Of a DNA stretch of 64,000 nt, positions 52,894 through 63,200 are shown piece after piece; the stretch's first letter is position 1, and each line of letters begins with the position of its first letter. Source of the stretch: DATBHW01 sp035307385 (lineage in GTDB: Bacteria; Chloroflexota; Ktedonobacteria; Ktedonobacterales; DATBGS01). The notes under the pieces were generated by a model that had not been told where the DNA came from, ran no database searches, and was given only the letters and a program-made list of their open reading frames with translations. The position numbers and the translations under genes are program-made. The stretch is taken from contig DATGID010000067.1 of the NCBI GenBank assembly GCA_035307385.1, positions 1 to 64,000 of the forward strand, given 5' to 3'.

Positions 52894-53029
52894 GGCAGTC
52901 CTCCTTGTGGCGATGTGTTCAACTGGCGTCGGGCAAGGACGCGGTTGATCCGTGTCAGCAGAATGACGAGCAACATCAACAGGGGACAAGGATTCCATGG
53001 ATACCGGACAGTGCAGAGATACTAGTTGA

Positions 53030-53069
53030 ATGATAAGAGAATATAGTTATATTGTCAAGATGTCTAGAC
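53030..53069 (-). promoter_or_regulatory. Promoter of the second chitinase gene
   Basis: On the minus strand TTGACA (53053-53058), 17 bases, TATCAT (53030-53035). Immediately upstream is GATGGTCTAGACATC, a near-palindrome around TCTAGA; TAGACATC-TTGACA is shared with the other chitinase promoter. Confidence 0.75.
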
Positions 53070-53111
53070 CATCTGGCTAAGCTGGTGTCGGTTTCTTGAG
53101 AGGGCGATAGT

Positions 53112-53169
53112 TTGACACTAGCCGGGGAGGAGTGATACCCTTGGCATAAAGATGATGGAAAACGTTTTC
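53112..53169 (+). promoter_or_regulatory. Promoter and LacI-type operator of the regulator gene
   Basis: TTGACA (53112-53117) with TACCCT about 18 bases on, then GAAAACGTTTTC (53158-53169), a perfect 12-bp palindrome with the central CG that LacI-family proteins prefer. It lies 14 bases before the regulator ATG, so autoregulation is likely. Confidence 0.7.
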
Positions 53170-53183
53170 TTAAGCGAGGCTTC

Positions 53184-54215
53184 ATGAAACGAAATGGTGA
53201 GGGGCGGACCACAATTTCACAGATTGCCAGGGAAGCTGGCGTCTCGATTACTACGGTTTCGAAAGTGCTGAATCATATGCCAGGGGTGGCCCAGGAGACA
53301 CGCCAGCGTGTCGAGCAGGTCATCGGGCAGCGCCAATATGTCCAGAGCCATGCGGCACGCCAACTGCGCAAGAGTCAGACCGGCCTCATTGATCTGGCAA
53401 TTATGCGCCTGGAGGGTGGCTATGATCTGGGCATTATGCAAGGGATTCAGGATGTCCTGGAAAATACCAGGCATCGCTTAGTGGTCTTTGCCACCCATGA
53501 GGATGAAGACCTCGAGCGCCGGTGGATGCGTCGCGTGCTGGAGCAGGCGTCTGATGGGGTGCTGCTGCTCTTGCCCTATGAGCGAACGGGTCTCACCAAT
53601 GTGCTGGTGGAACACCAGATTCCTTTCGTCGCCATCGGTGATCGCAACGATCAGCCGGTGACGTTTCCTTCGATTGGCTCCACGATCTGGCAAGGTGGCT
53701 ATGCTGCCACGGAGTATCTGATTGGCCTGGGACATCGCCGCATCGGGATCATTACGCTGCCGCTCTCACGACGCACTGCTCGCGCGCGCCTGGCTGGCTA
53801 CCGTGAAGCGCTGGAGTCTGCGCATATCCCGGTGGACCCCGCGCTGATCATCGAAGGCAGCGATTTGCTTGGCGCGGGGTATCAAGAAACGTGTGCCCTG
53901 CTCGACCTTCCCAATCCTCCCACCGCGATCTTTGCCGGAAATGATGCGCAGGCAGCGGGGGTCTATCGCGCGCTCTATGATCGTCAGATCGCGATTCCGT
54001 CGATGGTGAGCGTCATCGGTTTTGACGATGTGCTGTATGCATCCCAGATGCCACCACCGCTGACGACGATTCGTCAACCGCTCCTCGAGATTGGGCGTAT
54101 GGCCGCCACGCTCTTGCTGCGCATGATTGAAGGGGAATCGATTGGTATCACTCAGGTAGAACTTTCGACATCGCTGATTGTCCGCGAATCGTGCGCGCCG
54201 CCACCCGTTCGGTAA
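53184..54215 (+). CDS. LacI-family transcriptional regulator
   Basis: 343 residues: LacI-type helix-turn-helix (TISQIAREAGVSITTVSKVLNH, hinge HAARQLRKSQTG) and a periplasmic-binding-like effector domain (GYDLGIMQGIQ, SDGVLLLLPYE, LGHRRIGIITLP, PPTAIFAGNDAQAAGV, VIGFDDVLYA, TIRQP). It lies between the chitinases and the alpha-1,3-glucanases, and palindromes of the same type sit before its own start and before the first GH87 gene, so it likely senses a wall-derived oligosaccharide. Confidence 0.93.
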   Translation: MKRNGEGRTTISQIAREAGVSITTVSKVLNHMPGVAQETRQRVEQVIGQRQYVQSHAARQLRKSQTGLIDLAIMRLEGGYDLGIMQGIQDVLENTRHRLVVFATHEDEDLERRWMRRVLEQASDGVLLLLPYERTGLTNVLVEHQIPFVAIGDRNDQPVTFPSIGSTIWQGGYAATEYLIGLGHRRIGIITLPLSRRTARARLAGYREALESAHIPVDPALIIEGSDLLGAGYQETCALLDLPNPPTAIFAGNDAQAAGVYRALYDRQIAIPSMVSVIGFDDVLYASQMPPPLTTIRQPLLEIGRMAATLLLRMIEGESIGITQVELSTSLIVRESCAPPPVR

Positions 54216-54221
54216 TACTCC

Positions 54222-54298
54222 TTGACTTCCTGGGTGTCATCGAGTATACTGTGATAGAAATCGTTTTCCAAAAATTTTACAACACGCTTTGATACGCT
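54222..54298 (+). promoter_or_regulatory. Promoter and LacI-type operator of the first GH87 gene
   Basis: TTGACT (54222-54227), 17 bases, TATACT (54245-54250), then GAAATCGTTTTC (54257-54268), one base different from the operator at 53158. TTGATACGCT (54289-54298) recurs before the second GH87 gene (56464-56473). Confidence 0.78.
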
Positions 54299-54452
54299 GA
54301 GAAATTGCATAGGCGCGCTTTGGTTGCACGGCGATCACCGGTCCATCGGTGCATGTTCACCATGCTGTCTTTCTGGTCGGTGGCCCATCGAATTGCATCG
54401 CATGTAAACAGACCAGGGAGAGACAAGGCAGCCTGTAGGAGACAGACGAGCC

Positions 54453-56270
54453 ATGTCTACGCGAAAAATAGACGCTTCGCGTCAAAGCGCGGGATCGCTT
54501 GTGAGGTTTGCTTGCCAACATGCCCGCCTGCTCATTGTGGTTCTGGTCATTGTGGTATGTCTTGGCGCTGTCGGAACAGTTGGTATTATTCTTTCTTCTG
54601 CTCATCAACCCGTGGCGGGCGGTCAGGGTGCCACACTGCCCTATAGCGAGATCGAAGCAGAAAACGCAGCGACCAACGGCACAATCATTGGCCCTGATTA
54701 TACGTTCACACATCTTGCCTCAGAGGCTTCTGGGCGCAAAGCGGTTACTCTGCATCAGGGGCAATATGTCGAGTTTACACTGCCCAGGGCAGCAAACTCC
54801 ATAGATGTGCGCTACAGCATCCCCGATGCTGCCGACGGCAGCGGCTTGACCGCCTCACTGAGCGTCTACATCAACGGCGTGCATCACCCCAACCAGACGC
54901 TGACCCTCACCTCAATCTATGACTGGTTCTATGGCGGATATCCGTTCACCAACAATCCCAAACAGGGATTCGCGCACCACTTTTACGACGAGGCCCATCT
55001 GCTGCTTGGTGAGATGCCCGTTGGTACCAAGGTACGCTTGCAGGTTGATCCTGGTGATACCGCACCTTCTTATACTATCGATCTCGCGGATTTTGAGGAA
55101 GTCGCACCCCTGCGTCCGATGCCTGCGGGCTACATCTCGGTTACCGACCCTCCGTATAACGCCGATCCCACCGGCAAGAAAGATACAACCCGGGCTATTC
55201 AGCAAGCAATCGATGCGGGGGGAAAAGCGCACAAAGGCGTCTGGCTGCCCCCTGGGAATTTTCTGGTGACAGACCACCTGCTGGTAGATCAGGTGACGCT
55301 GGCTGGCGCTGGCCCCTGGTATTCGGTGCTGACGGGCGCGGGCGTTGGGGTGTATGGGCAAGCCACGCCGCATCCAAGCCAGAATGTCCACCTTACTGAT
55401 TTCGCCATTTTTGGGCAGGTGATGAATCGAGATGACACCGCTGACCTCAGTGGCATTGGGGGTGCGCTGGGTGGTGGTTCGGTCGTCTCGGACATCTGGA
55501 TCGAACATACCAAAGTGGGTATCTGGCTCGATGGTCCCTTCGATGGCCTGGTGATTACTCACTGCCGCATTCGTGATCTGACCGCCGATGGCATCAACTT
55601 TCACGATGGCGTCACTCACGCAACCGTCGAACAAACCGAAGTTCGCAATACCGGCGACGATGGACTGGCGATGTGGTCGGAACACAATGCCGATGCCAAC
55701 GATGCGTTTCTCTCCAACACAGTGCAGTTGCCCATCCTTGCCAATGATATTGCCATCTATGGTGGCACCAACAATCGTGTCAGCAATAACCTTGTTGCGG
55801 ATTCGGTCACCCAGGGCGGCGGTATTCATGTAGCCAACCGCTTCAATGCCGTGCCGTTGAGCGGGACCACGACTATCACGAACAATACCTTGATTCGCGC
55901 TGGTTGTTTCGACCCCAATTTTGCCTTTGGTGACGGCGCGCTGTGGTTCTATGCCGTTGATGAAGCGATGTCAGGGAAGGTGGTTGTTTCCCAGAACGTG
56001 ATTGACGACAGCGTCAATGAAGCGATTCAATTTCTTGGCGTCGGCGTCACCAATATCTCCCTCGACCATATCGCTATCAATGGCGCGGGCACCTTTGCAG
56101 TTCAGGAGCAGTCGCCCGGCTCAGCGTCGTTCAGTTACGTGACCGCCAGCGGCCTGGGCGCGAGCAGTGGCATCTACAACTGCGGCGATGCTTTCACCAT
56201 CGCGCAAGGTTCCGGAAACATGGGATGGAACACGACAAGCTGTGGCTTCCCCGCTGAGCGCGGGGGATAG
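54453..56270 (+). CDS. GH87 alpha-1,3-glucanase/mycodextranase, no accessory domain
   Basis: 605 residues. An N-terminal signal-anchor (about 24-48) is followed by a beta-sandwich (about 60-205), then a parallel beta-helix that begins with YNADPTGKKDTTRAI. The three catalytic aspartates of GH87 are at the expected places: Asp in TADGINFH (about 378) and the Asp-Asp of NTGDDGLAMWS, 23 residues further, the same spacing as in the Bacillus circulans enzyme Agl-KA. GH87 enzymes cut alpha-1,3-glucan or nigeran of fungal walls. It ends without the C-terminal modules of its neighbour. ATG 54453. Confidence 0.85.
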   Translation: MSTRKIDASRQSAGSLVRFACQHARLLIVVLVIVVCLGAVGTVGIILSSAHQPVAGGQGATLPYSEIEAENAATNGTIIGPDYTFTHLASEASGRKAVTLHQGQYVEFTLPRAANSIDVRYSIPDAADGSGLTASLSVYINGVHHPNQTLTLTSIYDWFYGGYPFTNNPKQGFAHHFYDEAHLLLGEMPVGTKVRLQVDPGDTAPSYTIDLADFEEVAPLRPMPAGYISVTDPPYNADPTGKKDTTRAIQQAIDAGGKAHKGVWLPPGNFLVTDHLLVDQVTLAGAGPWYSVLTGAGVGVYGQATPHPSQNVHLTDFAIFGQVMNRDDTADLSGIGGALGGGSVVSDIWIEHTKVGIWLDGPFDGLVITHCRIRDLTADGINFHDGVTHATVEQTEVRNTGDDGLAMWSEHNADANDAFLSNTVQLPILANDIAIYGGTNNRVSNNLVADSVTQGGGIHVANRFNAVPLSGTTTITNNTLIRAGCFDPNFAFGDGALWFYAVDEAMSGKVVVSQNVIDDSVNEAIQFLGVGVTNISLDHIAINGAGTFAVQEQSPGSASFSYVTASGLGASSGIYNCGDAFTIAQGSGNMGWNTTSCGFPAERGG

Positions 56271-56412
56271 CAAGGCGCATCCCCTCACGTCTGCGCCAGC
56301 GGCAGCCCCCCTTTTTCGCAGTCTGGCGCGGCGCAGGCTCTTTTTATTTTACCGCTTGCTCGACACCATCGCCTCTGGTGTTTGTCTAGTTCGGAACAGG
56401 CAGAAAGGGGTT

Positions 56413-56473
56413 CGTTTTCCCAAAAAAGCGTGCCGTGTTGCTCGTTTTCCGCGTATCGTCGATTTGATACGCT
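56413..56473 (+). promoter_or_regulatory. Probable control region of the second GH87 gene
   Basis: The 308 bases between the GH87 genes hold no gene. CGTTTTCC occurs at 56413-56420 and 56443-56450, each like half of the LacI operator, and TTGATACGCT at 56464-56473 repeats the element before the first GH87 gene. No clear -35/-10 pair is visible. Confidence 0.45.
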
Positions 56474-56578
56474 CCATCGCGTTTGATCTTCTATCGCTTT
56501 GGTCAGGCTAAGAATGCCTATAGCTCTGGTCCTGGCACAACATGATGTACCCAGTAGCAACAAGGAGCTGAACGAGCT

Positions 56579-59500
56579 ATGTTACCACGAAACAGCAGTG
56601 CTTTGCCCCCACCTGGGCGCGCCTGGCGTCGTTCCCCTCGGTTTCCCCACAAGCGGCAGCAACTGGTTATAGTTGCCTCTCTGAGTCTTATCTTCATTTG
56701 TGCTGCTAGCTTGCTGGCCTTTTATTCCTCCAGCACACCGAAAGCGCAGGCACAGGGTGGCACAGGGGCCACGCTGCCCTATGTCGAGATGGAGGCCCAC
56801 AGCGCAACTACCAATGGCACCATCCTTGGCCCGTCCTATGCGCTGGGCAACCTGGCCGATGATGCTGTCGATAAACAGGCGGTGCAGTTGACTCAGGGGC
56901 AGTATGTCCAGTTCACGCTGCCGCAGCAGGCCGACTCGATCAACCTGCGCTACAGCATCCCCGATTCCTCCAGCGGCGGGGGCATCAATGCCTCGCTAAG
57001 CATCTACATCAATGGGGTCAAGCAGTCCCAGGATTTGCAGCTCACCTCGCAATATAGCTGGGTCTATGGGCAGCCGAATTTCGGAAATTGTAATGGGACT
57101 GACTGGTCGAACACGCCCGGCGGCACTCCCTCTCATCAGTTTGATGAGATGCATGTCATGCTGCCGCAGATGGCACAAGGCACGACGGTGAAATTGGAAG
57201 TCGATTCCGAGAACACCGCGCCCTGGTATGCCATTGATGTAGCCGACTTCCAGGAAGTGCCAGCGGCGCTCACCGAGCCATCGGGCTACATCTCGGTTAC
57301 CGACTCGCCGTACAATGCCGATCCGACCGGCAAGACCGATTCCACAACGGCCATCCAGAACGCCGTCAACGCTGGCTCGTCGCAGGGCAAAGGCGTCTGG
57401 ATTCCGCAAGGCACGTATCTGGTTACCAGCCATATCCTGGTCAACAATGTGACACTGGCAGGCGCGGGTCCGTGGTATACGATTCTCACCGGTGCGCCTC
57501 CAGGTGGCGGCAACGGCAACAACACGAGCAACGGTACCGGCGTTGGCATCTATGGCTTTGATGCGTATGACACCAGCAACACCAGCGCTAACGTGAATCT
57601 GTCGGGCTTTGCCATTGAGGGCGGCATTACCAACCGCGTCGACTGCCTGCAAGACAACGGGATCGGCGGCACGCTGAGCAGCTCCTCGATTTCCAATGTC
57701 TGGATCGAACACACCAAAGTGGGCATGTGGTTCGACGGCCCGTCCAGCGGCCTGAATATCAGCAGTGTGCGCATCGATAGCACGCTGGCTGATGGCATTA
57801 ACTTCCACCGCAACATCACCAATTCCAGCGTGACGAACAGCATCATTCGTGGCACCGGCGACGATGGCCTCGCGCTGTGGTCAGCCTCCGATAATGTTCC
57901 TGCGACGGGCGACGCCAGTGATAGCTTCGATCATGATACCGTGCAATCGCCGTATCTGGCGAACGGCATCGCCATCTATGGCGGCAACGGCAACAGCGCC
58001 ACCAACGATGTGGTCACCGGAGGTGAGTATCGCGGCGGCGGCATCATGCTGGATGATGAGGATTTTGGCAATACGACGGTCCACTTTGCTGGCACCACCA
58101 CGATCTCCAATGACACGATCAACTATACCTCTGGATATGGAGATCAGGGCATCCAGCAGTTTGGCGCGCTCATGTTCTGGGCGGATAGTTCCTCCATCAG
58201 CGCACCCTTCACCGTCTCAGGGGATGAGATTGATAACAGCCAGTACGCGGCCATTTCCTTTGATGGTGGCAACTCGGTCAGCACCGTTTCGATGAACGGC
58301 ATCAATATCAACAACGCAGCCTTTGCCTTTTCCAACAAAGTGAGCACTGTTACCGGTTCTGCCAGCAATGTCACGGCTAGTGGTCTGGTCTATGGTGGCA
58401 TGGAAAGCTGCGAGAGTACGGGGTCGTGGAATGTGACGATGGGGTCGGGCAACACGGGCTGGAGTCCCACGCCGCAAACCTGTGGCTTCCCAACGGGGAC
58501 GCCGACGCCGACTCCATCGCCAACAGCGCCGCTGCCCACGCCGACGCCAATCACGCCCACCCCGACGCCGACGCCTCAGCCTGCCCCCAGCGGCACGCTG
58601 GTGACGGCGATTGACGCGGGCGGCTCGGCAACCGGCAACTTTGTGGCCGATACCGACTTCAACACCGGCAATACGTTCAGCGACACCTCGTCCTCGATCA
58701 TCACGAGCCGGGTAGCCGAGTCTATCCCGCAGGCAGTCTGGCAGACCTGCCGCTGGAACGCTTCGTTTACCTATACCATCCCTGGTCTGACTGCCGGGCA
58801 TACCTATACCGTCGCGCTCGATTGGGCGGAACTAACCTGGACGGCAGCAGGCCAGCGCTTGTTCAATGTGGCAATTAATGGCACGACGGTCTTGTCCAGT
58901 TTCGATGTCTTCGCCAACGCGGGGTACAAGACAGCCCTGCAAAAGCAGTTCTCGGTGGCGGCCAACAGCAGCGGGCAGATCGTGATTGCCTTTACCCAGG
59001 GCGGCGCGGACAATCCCTTCATCAGTGCTATCGAGATTTGGAATCCAAGTGGTGGAACCCCGACGCCAACGCCGACCCCTTCGCCGACGCCGACTCAGAC
59101 TTCAACGCCGACGCCAACGCCGACCCCGCCTGCACAGCAGTTGGTGCTGGCGATCAATGCGGGCGGCAATGCGTCGGGAAGCTTCGGGGCGGACGCTGGC
59201 TTCAATCAGGGCAACACCTACAGCGATACCTCGACTTCAATCAACACCAGCGGGGTAAGCAATCCTGCGCCGCAGATTGTCTGGCAGACCTGCCGCTGGT
59301 ATAGCTCCTTTACCTATACGCTCACAGGATTGACGCCGGGAACCTCGTATACGGTGAAGCTCGACTGGGCAGAACTGACCTGGACGGCAGTCGGCCAGCG
59401 CAAGTTCAACGTTGCGATCAATGGGACGACGGTCTTGACCAGTTTCGATGTCTTTGCCGCTGGCGGGTATAAGACGGCAGTTCAGCGGGCATTTACGGCT

Positions 59501-60100
59501 TCTGCTAACAGCAGCGGGCAGATTGTGATTGGCTTCACCCAGGGCGGCGCGGACAATCCCTTCATTAGTGCCATCGAGGTGTGGGCGCCGCAAGGTTCGC
59601 CAACACCGACGCCGACGCCGACCCCTCCGGCACAACAGTTGGTGCTGGGGATTGACTCTGGCAGCTCGACCAGCGTTGGCAACTATGGCGCTGATACAGA
59701 TTTCAGTTCTGGCGGCAACGAATATAACGACACCTCGACAGGGATTAACACGACCTCTGGCCTGGATGGCGATCCAGCGCCGCAGGCAGTGTACCAGACC
59801 TGCCGTTGGGCTACGTCCTTCACCTACACGATTACCGGCTTGACACCTGGCGCCACGTATACCGTCGTATTGCACTGGGCCGAACTGACCTGGCAGTCGG
59901 TGGGGGCGCGCACCTTCAATGTGGGTATCAATGGCAATCAGGTGCTCACTAACTTTGATGTGTTTGCCGCCGCCGGGTACAAGGTGGCTATTAGCCGCTC
60001 GTTTACCGTGACGGCCAACAGCAGCGGCCAGATCGTTATCTCTTTCACGCACGGCACCGCTGATAATCCGTTTATTAGCGGTATCGAAATCTACCATTGA
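56579..60100 (+). CDS. GH87 alpha-1,3-glucanase with three malectin-like modules
   Basis: 1173 residues. Signal-anchor (about 27-52); beta-sandwich (65-225); GH87 beta-helix from YNADPTGKTDSTTAI with Asp in LADGINFH (about 405) and GTGDDGLALWS 23 residues on. The sequence is clearly related to its 605-residue neighbour. From about residue 640 there is a Thr/Pro linker, then three malectin/CBM57-like modules of ~140 residues (each with ... FNTGNTFSD, WAELTW, FNVAINGTTVL, SGQIVIAFTQG) joined by Thr/Pro linkers. Modules may bind glucan. Start ATG 56579 with AAGGAG upstream. Secreted enzyme for fungal wall attack. Confidence 0.87.
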   Translation: MLPRNSSALPPPGRAWRRSPRFPHKRQQLVIVASLSLIFICAASLLAFYSSSTPKAQAQGGTGATLPYVEMEAHSATTNGTILGPSYALGNLADDAVDKQAVQLTQGQYVQFTLPQQADSINLRYSIPDSSSGGGINASLSIYINGVKQSQDLQLTSQYSWVYGQPNFGNCNGTDWSNTPGGTPSHQFDEMHVMLPQMAQGTTVKLEVDSENTAPWYAIDVADFQEVPAALTEPSGYISVTDSPYNADPTGKTDSTTAIQNAVNAGSSQGKGVWIPQGTYLVTSHILVNNVTLAGAGPWYTILTGAPPGGGNGNNTSNGTGVGIYGFDAYDTSNTSANVNLSGFAIEGGITNRVDCLQDNGIGGTLSSSSISNVWIEHTKVGMWFDGPSSGLNISSVRIDSTLADGINFHRNITNSSVTNSIIRGTGDDGLALWSASDNVPATGDASDSFDHDTVQSPYLANGIAIYGGNGNSATNDVVTGGEYRGGGIMLDDEDFGNTTVHFAGTTTISNDTINYTSGYGDQGIQQFGALMFWADSSSISAPFTVSGDEIDNSQYAAISFDGGNSVSTVSMNGININNAAFAFSNKVSTVTGSASNVTASGLVYGGMESCESTGSWNVTMGSGNTGWSPTPQTCGFPTGTPTPTPSPTAPLPTPTPITPTPTPTPQPAPSGTLVTAIDAGGSATGNFVADTDFNTGNTFSDTSSSIITSRVAESIPQAVWQTCRWNASFTYTIPGLTAGHTYTVALDWAELTWTAAGQRLFNVAINGTTVLSSFDVFANAGYKTALQKQFSVAANSSGQIVIAFTQGGADNPFISAIEIWNPSGGTPTPTPTPSPTPTQTSTPTPTPTPPAQQLVLAINAGGNASGSFGADAGFNQGNTYSDTSTSINTSGVSNPAPQIVWQTCRWYSSFTYTLTGLTPGTSYTVKLDWAELTWTAVGQRKFNVAINGTTVLTSFDVFAAGGYKTAVQRAFTASANSSGQIVIGFTQGGADNPFISAIEVWAPQGSPTPTPTPTPPAQQLVLGIDSGSSTSVGNYGADTDFSSGGNEYNDTSTGINTTSGLDGDPAPQAVYQTCRWATSFTYTITGLTPGATYTVVLHWAELTWQSVGARTFNVGINGNQVLTNFDVFAAAGYKVAISRSFTVTANSSGQIVISFTHGTADNPFISGIEIYH
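58590..60097 (+). repeat. Three tandem malectin-like domain repeats
   Basis: Three direct coding repeats of about 430-470 bases lie at roughly 58597-59041, 59137-59583 and 59635-60097, separated by ACGCCG-type linker microsatellites. Shared segments such as SSGQIVI and DNPFIS are identical or nearly so, pointing to in-gene duplication. Confidence 0.8.
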
Positions 60101-60118
60101 TCTCGGGAATCGGCTCTT

Positions 60119-60148
60119 GGGAGGGTGCGGCAGATGCCGCACCCTCCC
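60119..60148. terminator. Strong bidirectional terminator hairpin
   Basis: GGGAGGGTGCGGC (60119-60131) and GCCGCACCCTCCC (60136-60148) are perfectly complementary with a 4-base loop. It lies between the convergent GH87 and EccC-like genes. Confidence 0.75.
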
Positions 60149-60231
60149 TGCTTAAAGCTTCGTGTCCGGCCTGGAGTATCTGATACACCTATGGTTAGCG
60201 GATGAAGAGAACAACGACCAGGTGCCTTTTG

Positions 60232-63200
60232 TCAAGGGCCTGGGTCCAGGCATACGGTCTGAACGAGCGTTGGACGATACCCCCGCCGAACAAGGTAGCC
60301 ACGCCCTGGAGGAAGCGTGGAGGCGCGTTGGGTGCCCAACAATGGCCCTTCCTGGGGGTCGCCATCCATAATAAGACCGGGGCTTCCCAGTTCTTTGAGC
60401 CGCTGATATATGGCCTCCATTGCCGAGCGCGAGGTCCCTCCAACTCGCCGCGCCAGCACGATATGGAACCCGACATCCCGACCCTGCCCTATCAATTCGA
60501 CCAGCGGCATCAGCGGGTTGCCAGAGGGGGTTGCTAATAGCTCATAGTCGTCGATGAAGAGGATATAGTGAGGGCCAGCCCATCTGGCGGGCTGGCTCAG
60601 TTCTTCCAGAGAGAGCTGAGCGCCAGCAAGTATCCGCTTCTCAAGCTCGCTTTTCAGGCGCTCGACCCCTTCCTTGAGCATGGGGGGTGTCCCTGCATAC
60701 GCGAAGAGGTGAGCGCTTTTGGCGAGATCGAGCAACCCCCGGCGATAGTCCACGATCATGAGTTGCACCTGATCTGGAGTATAGCGTCGCTGCAATCCGC
60801 GTATCCAGGCACGCAGGAGGGTAGTCTTGCCACACTGCGCGTCGCCAAAGATGAGGAAATGGGGATTGTCAGCCAACAGATCAATATAGACCGGCTGAAG
60901 TTCCAGTTCTTCCAGCCCGATAGGAACCCCTGTGTGCCGGTCGGCTTTCGGCGCGGGGAGATCACGTTCGGTCACGAGCGTAGGCAGCATGCGGATGGGT
61001 GGGGCTGATACGCCTTTCCACTTTTGCTGAAGTGCCGGTATCATCGCCTCGATGGCCTCGGACAGCGGCTGTTCGGGAAGCTGTCCTGTGCCTCCGAAAC
61101 GCGGGAGCGCTACTTGAAAGTGCAGGCCCGTTTTGAGTAAGCCGCGGCCAGGTACCCCAGCAGGAAGCGAGATGGCAGCAGCTTTGCCCACTTCGGATTC
61201 TAAGGGTTCGTTGAGCCGCAGTTCCAGGCGAGTGCCGATGGGGTCACGCAGCTTGGAGCGAATATCGCTCCAACGGTTGCTGGCAAAGATGAGATGTACA
61301 CCATAGGTCAGGCCAGCAGTAGCTACTTCAAAAAGCTCAACCTCAAGGTCTTCAAACTCCTGCTGGAAATGGGCAAAATCGTCGATGACAAGGAAGACAT
61401 CCCCAAATGGCATCTGCTGGAACTCACCGGCCTGCCGACGTGCCCGGAAGGTTCTGATCGTATCGATGCGCTCCTCACGGAACAGAGCAACACGTTCTTC
61501 GATGATCGCGCGAATTTGACGAATCAATCGCTGGACTTTCGCGCGTTCCATCTTGTCGCAGACACTGCCGATGTGGGGCATGTGCTCCAGGTGGCGCAGT
61601 TGTCCCCCGCCAAGATCAATACAGTAAAACTGCACCTCACGCGGGGAATGTGTGACGCCAAACGCAGTAATGAGCGTTTGGAGGAAGCTGCTCTTCCCCG
61701 TCTGAGGTGCGCCAACGATGGCAAGGTGTCCTCCAGCGCCAGAGAAGTCCAGCACGAGCGGGTCTTGCTTTTGCAGAGCAGGCTTGTCTACGATGCCAAT
61801 GGGAACCTGGAGCAAGTCAGGTCGGACGCTCAACTTGCTGGGAGAAGCCGCCTCTATGCTCGCGCCGTGTAAAGAGAAGACTTCGCTCAAGGTGAGGTGA
61901 GGTGGGAGCGGGGGCAACCAGACCTGATGGACCGATGTCTTTTGTTGCTGCGTCTGCCGAACGGTAAGATAGCGAGCAACCGCAACCATATCGGTATGTT
62001 GGGTTTCATCCTTCATGGTTTGCAGCGCGCCAGAGGAGCTACTGGTGCCCTTTGTCGCGGCCCTGCCGCTGGGCACCAGCTTTCCTGTAGATGAAAAGCG
62101 TCGTACAGCTATCTGCTCTGCTCCGCGCTTGCTGCTGGGGACATACGGAGCCGAGATCAGCGCCGATTTGAATTGCTCATAGATGGTCGTGTCCACCTTG
62201 AAGTAGCCAATGCCCGGGAAGGCTGGCAGATAAAAGGCATCGGCAGTGTCAAGCACAGCAGAACTTTCCATCACACTAAAGGTCCGTAAGCAAATGCGAT
62301 AGCGCAGCAGGCCCTCCAGACCCTGAATGTTTCCTTCTCCAAGCCGCTGGGTCGCCAGCAGCAAATGCACCCCCAGGCTGCGGCCTACCCGCCCGATGGC
62401 GACAAACAGGTCCAAGAACTCAGGGCGGTTGGTGAGTAGTTCGGCAAATTCATCCACCACCACGAGCAGATGGGGTAGGGGCTGCATGTCAGGGATATAT
62501 TGCCGTCTCTGATGATACAGGTGAATGTTGTCCTGTCCGGCATCGCGGAGCATCTGCTGGCGGCGTTCTAGCTCACTGCTTAAGGCGGCGCGCATTCTAT
62601 CGACCAGGGTGAGGTCGCTTTGCAGGTTCGTAATCAGGCCAGCGACATGGGGAAGCCCGGCCAGGTTGGCAAAAGAAGCGCCGCCCTTGAAATCAGCTAG
62701 AACGAAATTGAGTGTTTCTGGGTCATGCGTAATTGCCAGACTGGTAACGATGGTGCGCAGCAGTTCGCTCTTGCCAGAACCAGTAGCGCCGATGATAAGG
62801 CCATGTGGTCCCATGCCGCCCTCGGCAGCCTCTTTGATGTCCAGAAACACCGGCTCGCCGGTTGTGCCAATGCCAAGAGGAACACGCAGCAAATCTTCTC
62901 TGCTGCGGGGGAGCCAGGTATCCATAGCCGCCAGGCTGTCGGCAGAAGCGTAGCCAAGCAGGGGGAGCAAGCGAACCTCTTGAGAAAGGTCTTGTTGTTT
63001 CCCTTTCTCGCCAACAACGAGTGGCGTCAGACTGCGCGCGATACGCTCGCCGATGCCCACATCCGCAGCATCCGCTGAAAGAGCCGCAAAACGTTGGCCT
63101 GCTGGTGCCGTTTCTTCATAAGAAAACCAGCCCATTTCCGAAACCTGGAGGCGCGCTTGCAAGGCTGGTGGCTCATCGGTGGCGTCCCGAACCAAACAGA

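Noticed and set aside
54912..55829. 305-codon open frame antisense to the first GH87 gene
   Set aside because: It mirrors the GH87 beta-helix coding frame and has no recognisable domain.
58495..59640. Short repeats of ACGCCG type that could look like an array
   Set aside because: They are Thr/Pro linker codons, without uniform spacers or repeat length, so not a CRISPR array.
59237..60142. 301-codon open frame antisense to the malectin repeats
   Set aside because: Repeated Arg-rich composition comes from the reverse complement of the repeats and linkers.
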